The notes beneath the pieces are model-generated. The model saw nothing but the letters and a program-made list of their open reading frames with translations. It was not told where the DNA came from and did not search any database. From contig NZ_AJXL01000018.1 in the NCBI RefSeq assembly GCF_000264055.1, positions 1 through 46,966 of the forward strand: a DNA stretch of 46,966 nt, in the 5' to 3' direction. Made by a program: the position numbers and the translations under genes. The stretch comes from Flavobacterium sp. ACAM 123. GTDB lineage: Bacteria; Bacteroidota; Bacteroidia; Flavobacteriales; Flavobacteriaceae. Positions 17,436 through 25,276 of this stretch are shown here, in pieces (within the stretch, counting starts at the first letter, position 1; each line of letters starts with the position of its first letter).

Positions 17436-18431
17436 TTAATAATGGAGGAACCAATTGGGATTGTTGTTTTGGATCGATTTACCTAGGTCATTGATTAGTT
17501 CGTATGCGTTGACATTTCTTTGTAAGTTGTTATCGATGTAAGATGATTTGTTTGCTTCTGTAAATAAGTTGTACAGATTCCAGAAACTTATCGAACCATC
17601 AGGACTTCTTGAGAAGTTGGGACACTGGTAATAGTCTTTCACAATATTGTTTATTTGACTGTCATTCAATGAAATTGGGAAGATTGATTTCTGTGTGTGT
17701 TTGTCTAAGTGCGTAAACATTCTGAATTTTCCAATTAGATGCGCAAATTGCATTTCAGACAACTTGTATTCAATCATTCGCTCCAACATTTTAAGGTGAT
17801 GGTCTCTCTTGTAATTAGAGAAAAGTTCAATCATCTTGTCTTCTAACTCATGTATAGATGATATCCTTATTTCATTCGAAAAGCCATCTGTACTAATACA
17901 CAGGTTGGTGCATACCTTATTCTTGAAGCCAATAAAGACTTTGAATTTCTCCATCGATTTTTTGCTATAAAGGTTTTCCTGATTATAGGATCTAACTCCA
18001 CCAATGCTCAATGTAAGCTCATTTCCGTTAACAATTTGCTTTGTCGAGGGTAAGTCTATCATGAAGGCACATCGTTCGTAATAAATGGTTTTTTCGTGTT
18101 CTTCAAGGTCTTTTGCAGGTTTGCCGATTGCTGAAGGAATTCTTCCTTTTACTACGTGGCTTACTCTAATATCTGGCGATTTCTGAAGTACACCAGGCAG
18201 TAATTTTTGAATTATTTGTTGGCATTTATCTACAAACTGGAAATGACTGATTGTTGACTCGTTATCCTTTGAGAATACAGGGATTATACAATCTTTTTCC
18301 AAATGTTCTAAACTCACTATTTCTGTGTTGGCCTCAATAAAGCTGCTTGATGGTTTATTTATTATCTCGTTTTCATCTACTAGATGTTCGTTGATGCTAC
18401 TATTAAGTACTAATTCCATGGGTTTCTTCAA
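17436..18431 (-). CDS. DUF3871 family protein
   Basis: The 331-residue protein matches DUF3871, a family of Bacteroidota phages and integrative elements: SSFIEANTEIVSLEHL, DCIIPVFSKDNESTISHFQF and FWNLYNLFTEANKSSYID are characteristic. The C-terminal WNLYNLFTEAN...Y resembles DUF932-type phage proteins, which act with replication or recombination genes, but the role is not known. It overlaps the upstream ATPase gene by 29 bp if the first ATG is used; a second ATG (18419) reduces the overlap to 17 bp. Confidence 0.8.
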   Translation of the reverse strand: MKKPMELVLNSSINEHLVDENEIINKPSSSFIEANTEIVSLEHLEKDCIIPVFSKDNESTISHFQFVDKCQQIIQKLLPGVLQKSPDIRVSHVVKGRIPSAIGKPAKDLEEHEKTIYYERCAFMIDLPSTKQIVNGNELTLSIGGVRSYNQENLYSKKSMEKFKVFIGFKNKVCTNLCISTDGFSNEIRISSIHELEDKMIELFSNYKRDHHLKMLERMIEYKLSEMQFAHLIGKFRMFTHLDKHTQKSIFPISLNDSQINNIVKDYYQCPNFSRSPDGSISFWNLYNLFTEANKSSYIDNNLQRNVNAYELINDLGKSIQNNNPNWFLHY

Positions 18432-19293
18432 TTAATGGTTTTACAATTTCTTTTTCATCGACTAGGTGACTAGCGATGTTTTCTATCTGATTTTTTCTAT
18501 TGATAATGGCATTGTGGATCTGCTTTTGAAGCGAAGGATATTTTGAATATACATGCTTCAATCCTTCAATGTTCTCACACGCATTGATTTCAGACATAGC
18601 GATTTCAATTGAAACCCCCAGATTACACCATTCAATAAGCTTCTTACCTGTGGATGAATTAATGACGAATTCAGGTTTCCCAGAAAATAAACCAGTTCTA
18701 TCTTTAGAAGCGGTTACAAGATGATTGTCATTGATAAGCTCAAAATTGACTGTCAGCTCATATTCAAATCCGTCTCTTGTAATTTCCTTAGTTCCTAGCT
18801 TCATCACTTTAGTCTTACCATTACCATCTTTATCAAGACTATAATCCGTTTTGCGTCGTACGGTAGTAATGACATGGCAGTTTGAATTCAATATTTTATC
18901 GATAAAAGCTTGATGTCGCGGAGTTATTTTTGCCCAATCTTGAAATCTTCCTCCAAGCTGTTCGTGTAGTTCTAAGCATCCTCCTTTACCAGACCATTCG
19001 TGTGTGATGCTGTCAATTATAACTACTTCAATTTCTTCTTTTTCACAAACCTCTATGGCTTGAATATAACGCTCTGGAGCGTATGGCTCATTCAATGACA
19101 ATACATTGAAATCTCCTAAATGAGAGTAGAGACTGGCACTGTTGTTTTCCGTATCAATTATAGCTATTTTAGTCCAATCGTTAGTGATTCCGTAAGCTAA
19201 TAGTAAGGCTGAATACGACTTGCCAAAGCCACTTGCTCCACTTAAACCCAGTCTTAATTTCACTTGGTTTCTTTCTGCTTTTTGTAGTTTCAT
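18403..19293 (-). CDS. Sak4-like RecA-fold ATPase
   Basis: The 296-residue protein has Walker A GASGFGKS (19-26), a Walker B-like VVIIDSITHEWSG (about 95-107) and the KTDYSLDKDGNGK region found in AAA_24 phage NTP-binding proteins. Sak4 proteins are short RecA-like single-strand annealing factors of phages and satellites. The next upstream gene may encode its single-strand binding partner, as often seen. A C-terminal helical tail (about residues 210-296) follows the ATPase. Role: recombination-dependent replication of the element. Confidence 0.75.
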   Translation of the reverse strand: MKLQKAERNQVKLRLGLSGASGFGKSYSALLLAYGITNDWTKIAIIDTENNSASLYSHLGDFNVLSLNEPYAPERYIQAIEVCEKEEIEVVIIDSITHEWSGKGGCLELHEQLGGRFQDWAKITPRHQAFIDKILNSNCHVITTVRRKTDYSLDKDGNGKTKVMKLGTKEITRDGFEYELTVNFELINDNHLVTASKDRTGLFSGKPEFVINSSTGKKLIEWCNLGVSIEIAMSEINACENIEGLKHVYSKYPSLQKQIHNAIINRKNQIENIASHLVDEKEIVKPLIEETHGIST

Positions 19294-19350
19294 ACTAATG
19301 TTATTTAATGTTGTTATTGGTCGTTATTCGACATAATAAATTATTGTTAT

Positions 19351-19382
19351 AAAAAAAAAGGAACTCCTTTTGAGAGTTCCTT
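19351..19382 (-). terminator. Terminator after the OB-fold candidate gene
   Basis: GGAACTC (19360-19366) pairs with GAGTTCC (19374-19380), extended by A-T pairs, and is followed on the minus strand by nine U. It would stop or attenuate transcription between the upstream small gene and the Sak4-like gene, so the latter may have its own promoter. Confidence 0.75.
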
Positions 19383-19403
19383 AATTACTTATATTGAGGT
19401 GTT

Positions 19404-19748
19404 TTAGTACACCATTTCGTTTTTTAGCACGTTGCTATCGACGATACTTTCTTCTTCTGAAAGGTATTCGTATCGGTGAGACATTTTGATTATTTCACCT
19501 GTTTCCCGAACGGTAAATTCGTAGGGATCTACTGTTACCTTTTTTATCGTTCCGGGCATTTGAGTACCTACAAGTGCTTTACAGGTTGGCTCATTAAACG
19601 TGCACGGTACTTTAGTTGCTCGCGCTGTAAAGTAAGTCTTTCCAGTTTCCTTACTTTTTACTGATTCGATTCCTCCTTGCACTTCAAGAGCATAGAAGCT
19701 TTCCCCATTCTCTCTTTGATATTGTTTGTAATCTACAATTGTTACCAT
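19404..19748 (-). CDS. Small DNA-binding protein candidate (OB-fold, SSB-like)
   Basis: About 114 residues, strand-rich: MVTIVDYKQYQRENGESFYA, GGIESVKSKETGKTYFTARA, CKALVGTQMPGTIKKVTVDP and an acidic C terminus. Alternating strands and position upstream of a Sak4-like gene suggest a single-strand-binding partner, but no diagnostic motif proves it. The frame is open to 19775. The ATG at 19748 is preferred because the nine extra codons are low-complexity and the product then starts with a clean first strand. Confidence 0.6.
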   Translation of the reverse strand: MVTIVDYKQYQRENGESFYALEVQGGIESVKSKETGKTYFTARATKVPCTFNEPTCKALVGTQMPGTIKKVTVDPYEFTVRETGEIIKMSHRYEYLSEEESIVDSNVLKNEMVY

Positions 19749-19853
19749 AGTCTTTATAATTTTAAGATTAAACATTGACGGGCATATCCCAAAATATAAA
19801 AAGAGTAGGGGGTGAAGTGTGGTTTAGTAAGTGTATGGCTTAAAAATTTTTTT

Positions 19854-20648
19854 TTAAAAATTACTATTGTAAATACTATCTTTCTTTGAGTTTTCTTTAT
19901 TGAGTTCCCTGCGTTCAGTATTTTGTCTCGTTACCTCTTTTTTTAGTCTCTCGTTCTCTCTTTTATCTTCGAGTTTACCGTCTTTGATTCTTTTTTGTAG
20001 GTCTGAAAGTTCATGATAAACGATCATTGTTTGAATGAACTCCTGAGAATGGTCACATAGCATGTTACAAGGAACGCTTACTTTACCTGAATGAACCAAC
20101 TTGTTAAGATTATTTGATTCAGTCAATTCAATTACTATTCCGTCTTTTATCCAAGTTGCTCCATGATCCGTTACACTATTAAACTGTTCTTCTTTATCTT
20201 CATATTCACACATTGGTCTTCCATATCTTCCTTGCAGAATTTTGTAATAGGCTTCGTAGTAATATTTAGGGTCGTACGAATTGGAATTTTTATTGAATTT
20301 CAATACATGTCGAAGGTGTATTATTTTTAATTGATTGTTTTCCATTACATGAGTGATTTTAAAATCACACCCTTTCTCCAAAGTTAGGTAAAGGGTGTCT
20401 TTATTGATTTTCATTTTGCTCTCTCTAATGTTTTTTCTTGTAACGCTATCAAATTCGGCTTCTGTCATATTTAAATGATAATTCATAAAAAGAATTTGAT
20501 TTTTCTTTGGGGTAGATTTACTATTTAAAGTTATTTCAGTTATTTCATCATAATAATCTACAAAGGAGGCTAGTTTTTCATTTTCATTTTCATTTTGTTT
20601 GCAGCATGCTAGAGTTATTATCAGGAAAAATAAGATTGTGTTTTTCAT
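19854..20648 (-). CDS. Lipoprotein of unknown function (264 aa)
   Basis: The N terminus is a short lipoprotein signal (MKNTILFFLIITLACC, lipobox LACC at about 13-16). The middle is mixed alpha/beta, and residues about 215-255 form a highly charged Lys/Glu/Arg helix that could be coiled coil. No enzyme motif is seen. Lipoproteins on integrative elements can act in surface exclusion or entry blocking, but that is a guess here. It is followed on the same strand by the replication block, with a spacing of about 100 bp to the next gene. Confidence 0.65.
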   Translation of the reverse strand: MKNTILFFLIITLACCKQNENENEKLASFVDYYDEITEITLNSKSTPKKNQILFMNYHLNMTEAEFDSVTRKNIRESKMKINKDTLYLTLEKGCDFKITHVMENNQLKIIHLRHVLKFNKNSNSYDPKYYYEAYYKILQGRYGRPMCEYEDKEEQFNSVTDHGATWIKDGIVIELTESNNLNKLVHSGKVSVPCNMLCDHSQEFIQTMIVYHELSDLQKRIKDGKLEDKRENERLKKEVTRQNTERRELNKENSKKDSIYNSNF

Positions 20649-20667
20649 TATGATGTGATTTAAAATT

Positions 20668-20988
20668 TTAAAATGGCATTACACTTAAAGTTACTTGATT
20701 GTTGTTTTCTTTAACTAAGAGTGAAAGGAGGGGAGATTTATGGGTTTTATCATAAAAATTGTAATTAAGCTGTTCTGTATCTGCGTCCAAAGTTGGCTGC
20801 TCTATTTTCAATAGAAGTTCTCCTTCTGAACATTCATGAGCTTGATTAATCATTCCTTTAAAAAATTGGTAAAAATCCTTTTTATTAGGTGCTTCTGTCT
20901 CTACCTCCGCTAACATTAGAAAAGGCAAAAATGATTCTGGATCGTTATTGATGCATGATGAAATCAATTGCGTCTTAATTTTTTGCAT
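20668..20988 (-). CDS. Small hypothetical protein (106 aa)
   Basis: A soluble 106-residue product with an N-terminal helical part (MQKIKTQLISSCINNDPESF) and a strand-rich C-terminal half (SPLLSLLVKENNNQVTLSV). No signal peptide or recognised family. It lies 19 bp upstream of the lipoprotein gene on the same strand and is probably cotranscribed with it. Confidence 0.6.
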   Translation of the reverse strand: MQKIKTQLISSCINNDPESFLPFLMLAEVETEAPNKKDFYQFFKGMINQAHECSEGELLLKIEQPTLDADTEQLNYNFYDKTHKSPLLSLLVKENNNQVTLSVMPF

Positions 20989-21082
20989 TGATGTTGTCTC
21001 TTTCTTGTTGTTGTCAAATCATTATTAGCCATCATTAAAGATTAGTTATCTTATTTAATTGTGTTAGCTAATTCTTTTGCTG

Positions 21083-21460
21083 TTAGTCGTGAAATACAAG
21101 GTTCATGACATTGACTCCATCTGAAGTAGTTAGAATCATAAAAGGTTTTCCAGATAAATCTAGACTAAGAATTGCTTTGCTCTCATCTACTCTATCGATC
21201 AACGCATAACGCACTGAATCTTGAAAGTGATCTATGTGGTCGCACGTGAATATTTTTGGCGAATTTCCGTTATTAAAGTTTATAGAAACTGTTGCATTAG
21301 GTTCTGAATGCTTTGGTAATTTTACCAAAATATCTGAATCTAGGGACTTACCGTCTATTAGGTTCATTTGGCTGAACCTAAACTCATAAGTTTCAGTATT
21401 AGTCTGAGCGTTTGCAACTAATGACAGTAAGATCGCTAGCAAGAAGAATGTTTTTTTCAT
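21083..21460 (-). CDS. Small exported protein (125 aa)
   Basis: A Sec signal peptide (MKKTFFLLAILLSLVANAQ, cleavage after NAQ) precedes a mature part of about 106 residues that is predicted to be beta-rich. There is no lipobox, so it is probably periplasmic or secreted. I recognise no family. It is the first gene of the minus-strand series in this part of the island, divergent from the XRE regulator gene. Confidence 0.65.
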   Translation of the reverse strand: MKKTFFLLAILLSLVANAQTNTETYEFRFSQMNLIDGKSLDSDILVKLPKHSEPNATVSINFNNGNSPKIFTCDHIDHFQDSVRYALIDRVDESKAILSLDLSGKPFMILTTSDGVNVMNLVFHD

Positions 21461-21838
21461 GATTTTTATTGTTAAATAATAATTCCTTTAGAAAGTGAAT
21501 TATATTAAAATAAACCTAACTCACTTAATTAGTAGTATTTTACGGTTTCTTTTAAATGGATGTGTTATTTATTTAAGAATGGTCATTTACTAACAAAGAA
21601 ACATTTATTACTTTCTGCTCACAATACCCACTTTAAGTGATTTGTTTGCAAAATAACTCCTTTTCAAAATTACTTCGTTACGGGTTTCCTCATTCTGTAA
21701 AATAAATCGTTATTCTTTTAGATTAGTGTATTGTATCACTCACGGATTTTATATCACTACACAAATCTAACTTAATTTTCGACTTATAAGTCGATAGCTG
21801 AAGAGAATTTTGATTTAGTCATTTGTTTTCTTTGTTCG
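21461..21838. other. Divergent regulatory region of the island
   Basis: This 378-bp gap separates the minus-strand genes from the divergent XRE gene. It contains a 16-bp perfect palindrome (21779-21794) and two copies of TATCACT 18 bp apart (about 21734-21758). It likely holds both divergent promoters and operators for the XRE protein. Confidence 0.5.
21779..21794. promoter_or_regulatory. Perfect 16-bp palindrome, candidate XRE operator
   Basis: TCGACTTATAAGTCGA is a perfect dyad 44 bp upstream of the XRE start codon. A self-complementary site of this length so close to a small HTH gene fits an autoregulatory operator. Binding is inferred, not shown. Confidence 0.45.
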
Positions 21839-22084
21839 ATGCAGAAGCATCTAGAACAGATAGAACATGAATTAGTCAAAAGGATCTACAAAGAGTTCCT
21901 TGTAAAATTCGATGGGAATAAATCTGAGTTTGCCAGAGCAGCATTATGTTCAGAAACTACCGTAAGAAGAGTATTTAGAAACGAACAAAGAATGACTGTT
22001 GATTTATTATTGAGATTCTGTTTAGCTTTGGGTATAGAAGTAAATGAACTTTTTGAAGGGGTAAACATTTTAAATGAAAAATGA
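21839..22084 (+). CDS. XRE-family transcriptional regulator
   Basis: This 81-residue HTH_3-type protein has FDGNKSEFARAALCSETTVR for the helix-turn-helix (about 24-43) and MTVDLLLRFCLALGIEVNELF for the closing helices. It is little more than a DNA-binding domain. As the only plus-strand gene in the backbone, divergent from the main block and next to the convergent integrase, it is a good candidate for the master regulator of integration or replication. Confidence 0.8.
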   Translation: MQKHLEQIEHELVKRIYKEFLVKFDGNKSEFARAALCSETTVRRVFRNEQRMTVDLLLRFCLALGIEVNELFEGVNILNEK

Positions 22085-22121
22085 GCCTAAAACTTGTTAG
22101 ATGCGTTAGACTCATTCTATA

Positions 22122-23333
22122 CTATTTTAATTTGTCCTTAAGATTAGCCATCGCTTCACTAACTTTCTTCTGCACTACCTTTCCGTAACTTTCCTGTGTA
22201 ATAAGCATATTAGAATGACCCAGTAGTTCTGATACAATTTCCATTGGAACGTCATTATAAAGTAATACAGTTGAAGCAAATGTTTTTCTGGCAATGTGGT
22301 GCGTCAATCTTTTTTCAATTCCAGTTATAGCTGAAATTTCCTTGAGATAAGAATTGAATTTTTGATTACTTATTGGAGGGAATATGCGATTACTATCGGT
22401 TGAGTATTTCTCAATGATTTCTTGAGCTTTTGGTAGAATTGGAATTGAGATTTGACGTTGCGTTTTCTCTCTCTTCATCTGAATCCAGTTCATGTCATCA
22501 AACCCTTTCTGAATGTTCTGCTTCTCAAGATTTGCCATTTCATTATAGGCTAGTCCTGTGTAACAGCAGAAAATAAATAAGTCTTGAATGGTGCTTAATC
22601 TCTTTTGTTTTAAAACTGCTTCCTCAAGGGTTTTAAGTTCTTCTGTAGTAAGGAATATAACTGTTTTGCGGACTGTTTTAGATTTGTGAAGTATAAATGG
22701 GTCTCTATCTAGATAACCTTCTGAAATCGCTTGTTTAATAGGTGTTCTAAGTCTTTGAATGGTTTTGTTGATGGTGATTTGCACCTGATTTTTCTCTGTC
22801 TTTAAATAGTAATCAAAATCGTCTAGAAATTGCAAACTCAACTCATCCATTGGGAAATCTCCCTTTTTAAACTTCCATTTTATAAATGACTCTAGATGGT
22901 TACCCACGTAAACAAATTTGTTGTAGGTACTGTCTTTGATTTCTAGTCCTACTAACTTTTTTATTTTGATTAGATACTGTTTGTAGTAGGAAAGGACAAA
23001 TTCCTTCTTTTTGATTTCCACACCAATGAATGTATTGTAGATGTTGTCAAGAGTGCAATCACCACCTTGAAGTTGAAATACTAAAATAATGTTGTTTATC
23101 TTAATTTGAACTTGTTCAATCTGAGCATTAATAAATTTGTAGTTTGTGTCTTGTACGCTTGCTTTTTGAAGCTTGTTTTCCCAATAGTTTGGATTTACGA
23201 ATAGTCCAGTAGAGAATTGTTTTCGCTCCTTGTTAAGAGTGATTCTACAATAAAGGGGACATAGTCCTTTAGAGTTTGTCTTTACGCCACTTATTACGAA
23301 TAAGATGGTTACTTTTTTTTGGTTCATTTCCAA
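22122..23333 (-). CDS. Tyrosine recombinase (integrase) of the island
   Basis: The 403-residue protein has the Bacteroidota layout: Arm-DNA-binding N terminus (about 1-105), SAM-like core-binding domain (about 110-215) and catalytic domain. Visible active-site residues are HIAR (H346, R349), LGHS (H373) and Y383 in QESYGKV. The first catalytic Arg position reads TGLA (A262), as in recombinases of the CTnDOT type that lack Arg-I. It lies about 220 bp from the intact tRNA-Asn att site, with repeats between, and catalyses integration into and excision from that tRNA. Confidence 0.92.
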   Translation of the reverse strand: MEMNQKKVTILFVISGVKTNSKGLCPLYCRITLNKERKQFSTGLFVNPNYWENKLQKASVQDTNYKFINAQIEQVQIKINNIILVFQLQGGDCTLDNIYNTFIGVEIKKKEFVLSYYKQYLIKIKKLVGLEIKDSTYNKFVYVGNHLESFIKWKFKKGDFPMDELSLQFLDDFDYYLKTEKNQVQITINKTIQRLRTPIKQAISEGYLDRDPFILHKSKTVRKTVIFLTTEELKTLEEAVLKQKRLSTIQDLFIFCCYTGLAYNEMANLEKQNIQKGFDDMNWIQMKREKTQRQISIPILPKAQEIIEKYSTDSNRIFPPISNQKFNSYLKEISAITGIEKRLTHHIARKTFASTVLLYNDVPMEIVSELLGHSNMLITQESYGKVVQKKVSEAMANLKDKLK

Positions 23334-23458
23334 TTGTGTTTGAGTTAAACAATTGGCATTACAATCAGTAAAATGGGGGTCACCTTTAAAATTTAGATGG
23401 TCACCTTATGGTCACCCTTTTTTTTCCTAAAATAAGTTGGCAAGTTGTCAAATGACAA
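23330..23458. promoter_or_regulatory. Candidate integrase arm-type sites and integrase promoter region
   Basis: An inverted repeat CCAATTGT...ACAATTGG overlaps the integrase start region (about 23330-23356). Three copies of GGTCACC follow at 23378, 23399 and 23410, then TTGTCA-AA-TGACAA (23445-23458). Such clustered repeats between an integrase gene and its att core are typical of arm-type integrase or excisionase sites. Confidence 0.45.
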
Positions 23459-23513
23459 AACCCACTATTCTCAGTATAACTCTGTGAAGTACTGATTCCA
23501 TTCACTTTATTCC

Positions 23514-23546
23514 AAAAAAAAAGCCCGACATTGCTGTCAGGCTTTT
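23514..23546 (-). terminator. Terminator of the reconstituted tRNA-Asn
   Basis: On the minus strand the stem AAGCCTGACA/TGTCGGGCTT (one U-G wobble) with a GCAA loop is followed by nine U. It is element DNA that replaced the chromosomal terminator (2461-2490), with which it shares the core ACATTGCTGT. Confidence 0.7.
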
Positions 23547-23551
23547 AAAAA

Positions 23552-23579
23552 GCTCCCTCTCTTGGGCTCGAACCAAGGA
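23552..23579 (-). repeat. attR: 3' end of intact tRNA-Asn
   Basis: Identical over 28 bases to 2499-2526. Here the sequence is part of the complete tRNA-Asn, so the element brought its own 3' half and restored the gene. Confidence 0.92.
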
Positions 23580-23626
23580 CCCTCTGATTAACAGTCAGAT
23601 GCTCTAACCAACTGAGCTAAGAAGGA
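23553..23626 (-). tRNA. tRNA-Asn (anticodon GTT), integration target
   Basis: The 74-nt reverse complement folds perfectly: acceptor TCCTTCT/AGAGGGA (one T-G pair), D arm GCTC...GAGC, anticodon arm TCTGA-CTGTTAA-TCAGA (GTT) and T arm CTTGG-TTCGAGC-CCAAG, discriminator G. CCA is not encoded. Its 3' part is duplicated at the far end of the island. It lies 105 bp from rseP. Confidence 0.95.
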
Positions 23627-23730
23627 AACTGAGCAATAAAATTGTAACGTTTGTTACAGTTGTAAAGCGGTGCAAAGATAGGCTATCATTTGATTTGTGC
23701 AAACAAAAATTAAACTTTTTTTAATTTTTT

Positions 23731-25074
23731 TTACTTCCCTACAATTGCTTTGTAAATATCGTTTCCGTTAGCAAATAACAACAGCGATATAAGTAATACG
23801 AAACCAACCATTTGTGCGTTTTCAAGGAACTTGTCACTTGGTTTCTTACCGCTGATAATTTCATATAATAAAAACATAACATGACCTCCATCGAGTGCAG
23901 GAATAGGCAATAAGTTCATAACCCCAAGCATAATTGATAATAAAGCCGTGATAGTCCAGAACGTTTCCCAACTCCATGTACTTGGAAAAATATCAAATAT
24001 GGCTTTAAAACCACCCACTTGTTTGTAGGCTCCCGTACTTGGACTGAAAATCATTTTTAGTTGTTTTCCGTATCCTACCACTTGGTTTTTTCCTTTCATG
24101 ATTCCTACTGGAATCGATTCTAAGAAACCAAATTCTTCTTGGCTCACTTTGTAATATCCTAATTTTTCCATGGAAGCAAAACTCAAACCGGCAAGTTGAA
24201 CGCCTAACATTCCGTCGTTGTTTACCGCAACCTGGATTTGCTCTTCTTTTTGATCGCGCAATACCATTGCAGAAATGGTTTTTCCTTTGTTGTTTTCTAA
24301 TATAGCTTTTGCCTGATCTATGTACTTCGCAGCTTGACCATTAAGGGTAACCACAACATCTTTGGCTTGTAATTCTTCATTGGTAGACTCGTCAGTAACC
24401 GCACCAATGACAAATGGCCTTCTGATGTCCAGTAAGGTTCCTTTTTCATATTTAGACAATTGATCGATAAAATCAATAGGCATTTTTATGGTTTGCTGGG
24501 TTCCGTTTCTTTCGATAAGGATTGCTTTTCCCAAAACAACTTTCATGTTGATGTCATTGTCAAACTTCATTATTTTTGTACCATCAACCGAAATGATCTT
24601 ATCACCCGTTTTGAAACCGGCGTTTAGCATGGCTTGATTTTCAATTAACAGCCCGTCTTTCATATCTGCATTAGCAATATAAGTGTCTCCGTAAGCAAAG
24701 GCCATCCCAATATAGATGATGAAAGCTAAAATGAAGTTGACCGTCACTCCACCTAACATGATAATCAAACGCTGGTAAGCAGGCTTAGAGCGAAATTCCC
24801 AAGGTTGTGGTGGCAAAGCCATTTGTTCCTTGTCCATACTCTCGTCAATCATCCCTGAGATTTTAACGTATCCGCCCAGAGGCAACCATCCGATACCATA
24901 CTCTGTATCGCCAATTTTCTTTTTAAGAAGAGAATATTTAACGTCAAAAAACAAATAGAATTTTTCGACTCTGGTTTTAAATAATTTAGCGGGAATAAAG
25001 TGTCCTAATTCGTGAAGTACTATTAGTAATGATAAACTCATTAAAAATTGTGAAAGCTTGATAAATATATCCAT
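23731..25074 (-). CDS. rseP: RIP site-2 metalloprotease RseP
   Basis: The 447-residue inner-membrane M50 protease has the HELGH zinc motif at 21-25 in the first transmembrane segment, two PDZ-like regions (about 125-215 and 225-300, with GDKIISVDGT and KDVVVTLNGQ) and the second zinc/LDGGH motif near the C terminus (MNLLPIPALDGGH). It cuts membrane-embedded anti-sigma factors and leftover signal peptides. Length is normal. A TAnnTTTG box (TACTTTTG) stands 30 bp upstream. Confidence 0.95.
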   Translation of the reverse strand: MDIFIKLSQFLMSLSLLIVLHELGHFIPAKLFKTRVEKFYLFFDVKYSLLKKKIGDTEYGIGWLPLGGYVKISGMIDESMDKEQMALPPQPWEFRSKPAYQRLIIMLGGVTVNFILAFIIYIGMAFAYGDTYIANADMKDGLLIENQAMLNAGFKTGDKIISVDGTKIMKFDNDINMKVVLGKAILIERNGTQQTIKMPIDFIDQLSKYEKGTLLDIRRPFVIGAVTDESTNEELQAKDVVVTLNGQAAKYIDQAKAILENNKGKTISAMVLRDQKEEQIQVAVNNDGMLGVQLAGLSFASMEKLGYYKVSQEEFGFLESIPVGIMKGKNQVVGYGKQLKMIFSPSTGAYKQVGGFKAIFDIFPSTWSWETFWTITALLSIMLGVMNLLPIPALDGGHVMFLLYEIISGKKPSDKFLENAQMVGFVLLISLLLFANGNDIYKAIVGK

Positions 25075-25104
25075 TTTTTATTTTAAGTTCTTATTTGAAT
25101 TGCA

Positions 25105-25112
25105 CAAAAGTA
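25105..25112 (-). promoter_or_regulatory. Candidate -7 box of rseP (TACTTTTG)
   Basis: On the minus strand the octamer matches TAnnTTTG exactly and lies 30 bp before the rseP start codon, a usual distance for Bacteroidota promoters. Confidence 0.45.
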
Positions 25113-25276
25113 GCGTTTTCTATTTTATTTTGAAAGCCTTATAATGGTGCTATTTTACAATTGCTTAGTCAACAATTATGCCATATGGTTTTTTACTTGG
25201 CTGGATGTCGCGTAACTTTACAGTGTCGCATTTAGACTGATCAAATTTTCAACACATATCTTATAAAATCATCATT

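Larger units (their letters stand above)
2499..23579. mobile_element. Integrative genomic island in tRNA-Asn carrying a phosphorothioate-type defence cassette
   Basis: The element is delimited by the 28-bp direct repeat of the tRNA-Asn 3' end. A tyrosine recombinase lies at its right end beside the reconstituted tRNA. Cargo is the Ssp-like cassette (2669-13514). The backbone is an SF3 primase-helicase, DUF3871 protein, Sak4-like ATPase, small exported proteins, XRE regulator and integrase. No structural phage genes, terminase, relaxase or type IV secretion genes are visible, so autonomous conjugation or virion formation is unlikely. It resembles a phage satellite or a replicative non-conjugative integrative element. 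Confidence 0.88.

Noticed and set aside
14574..21460. Intact prophage
   Set aside because: No capsid, portal, terminase, tail or lysis gene can be recognised.
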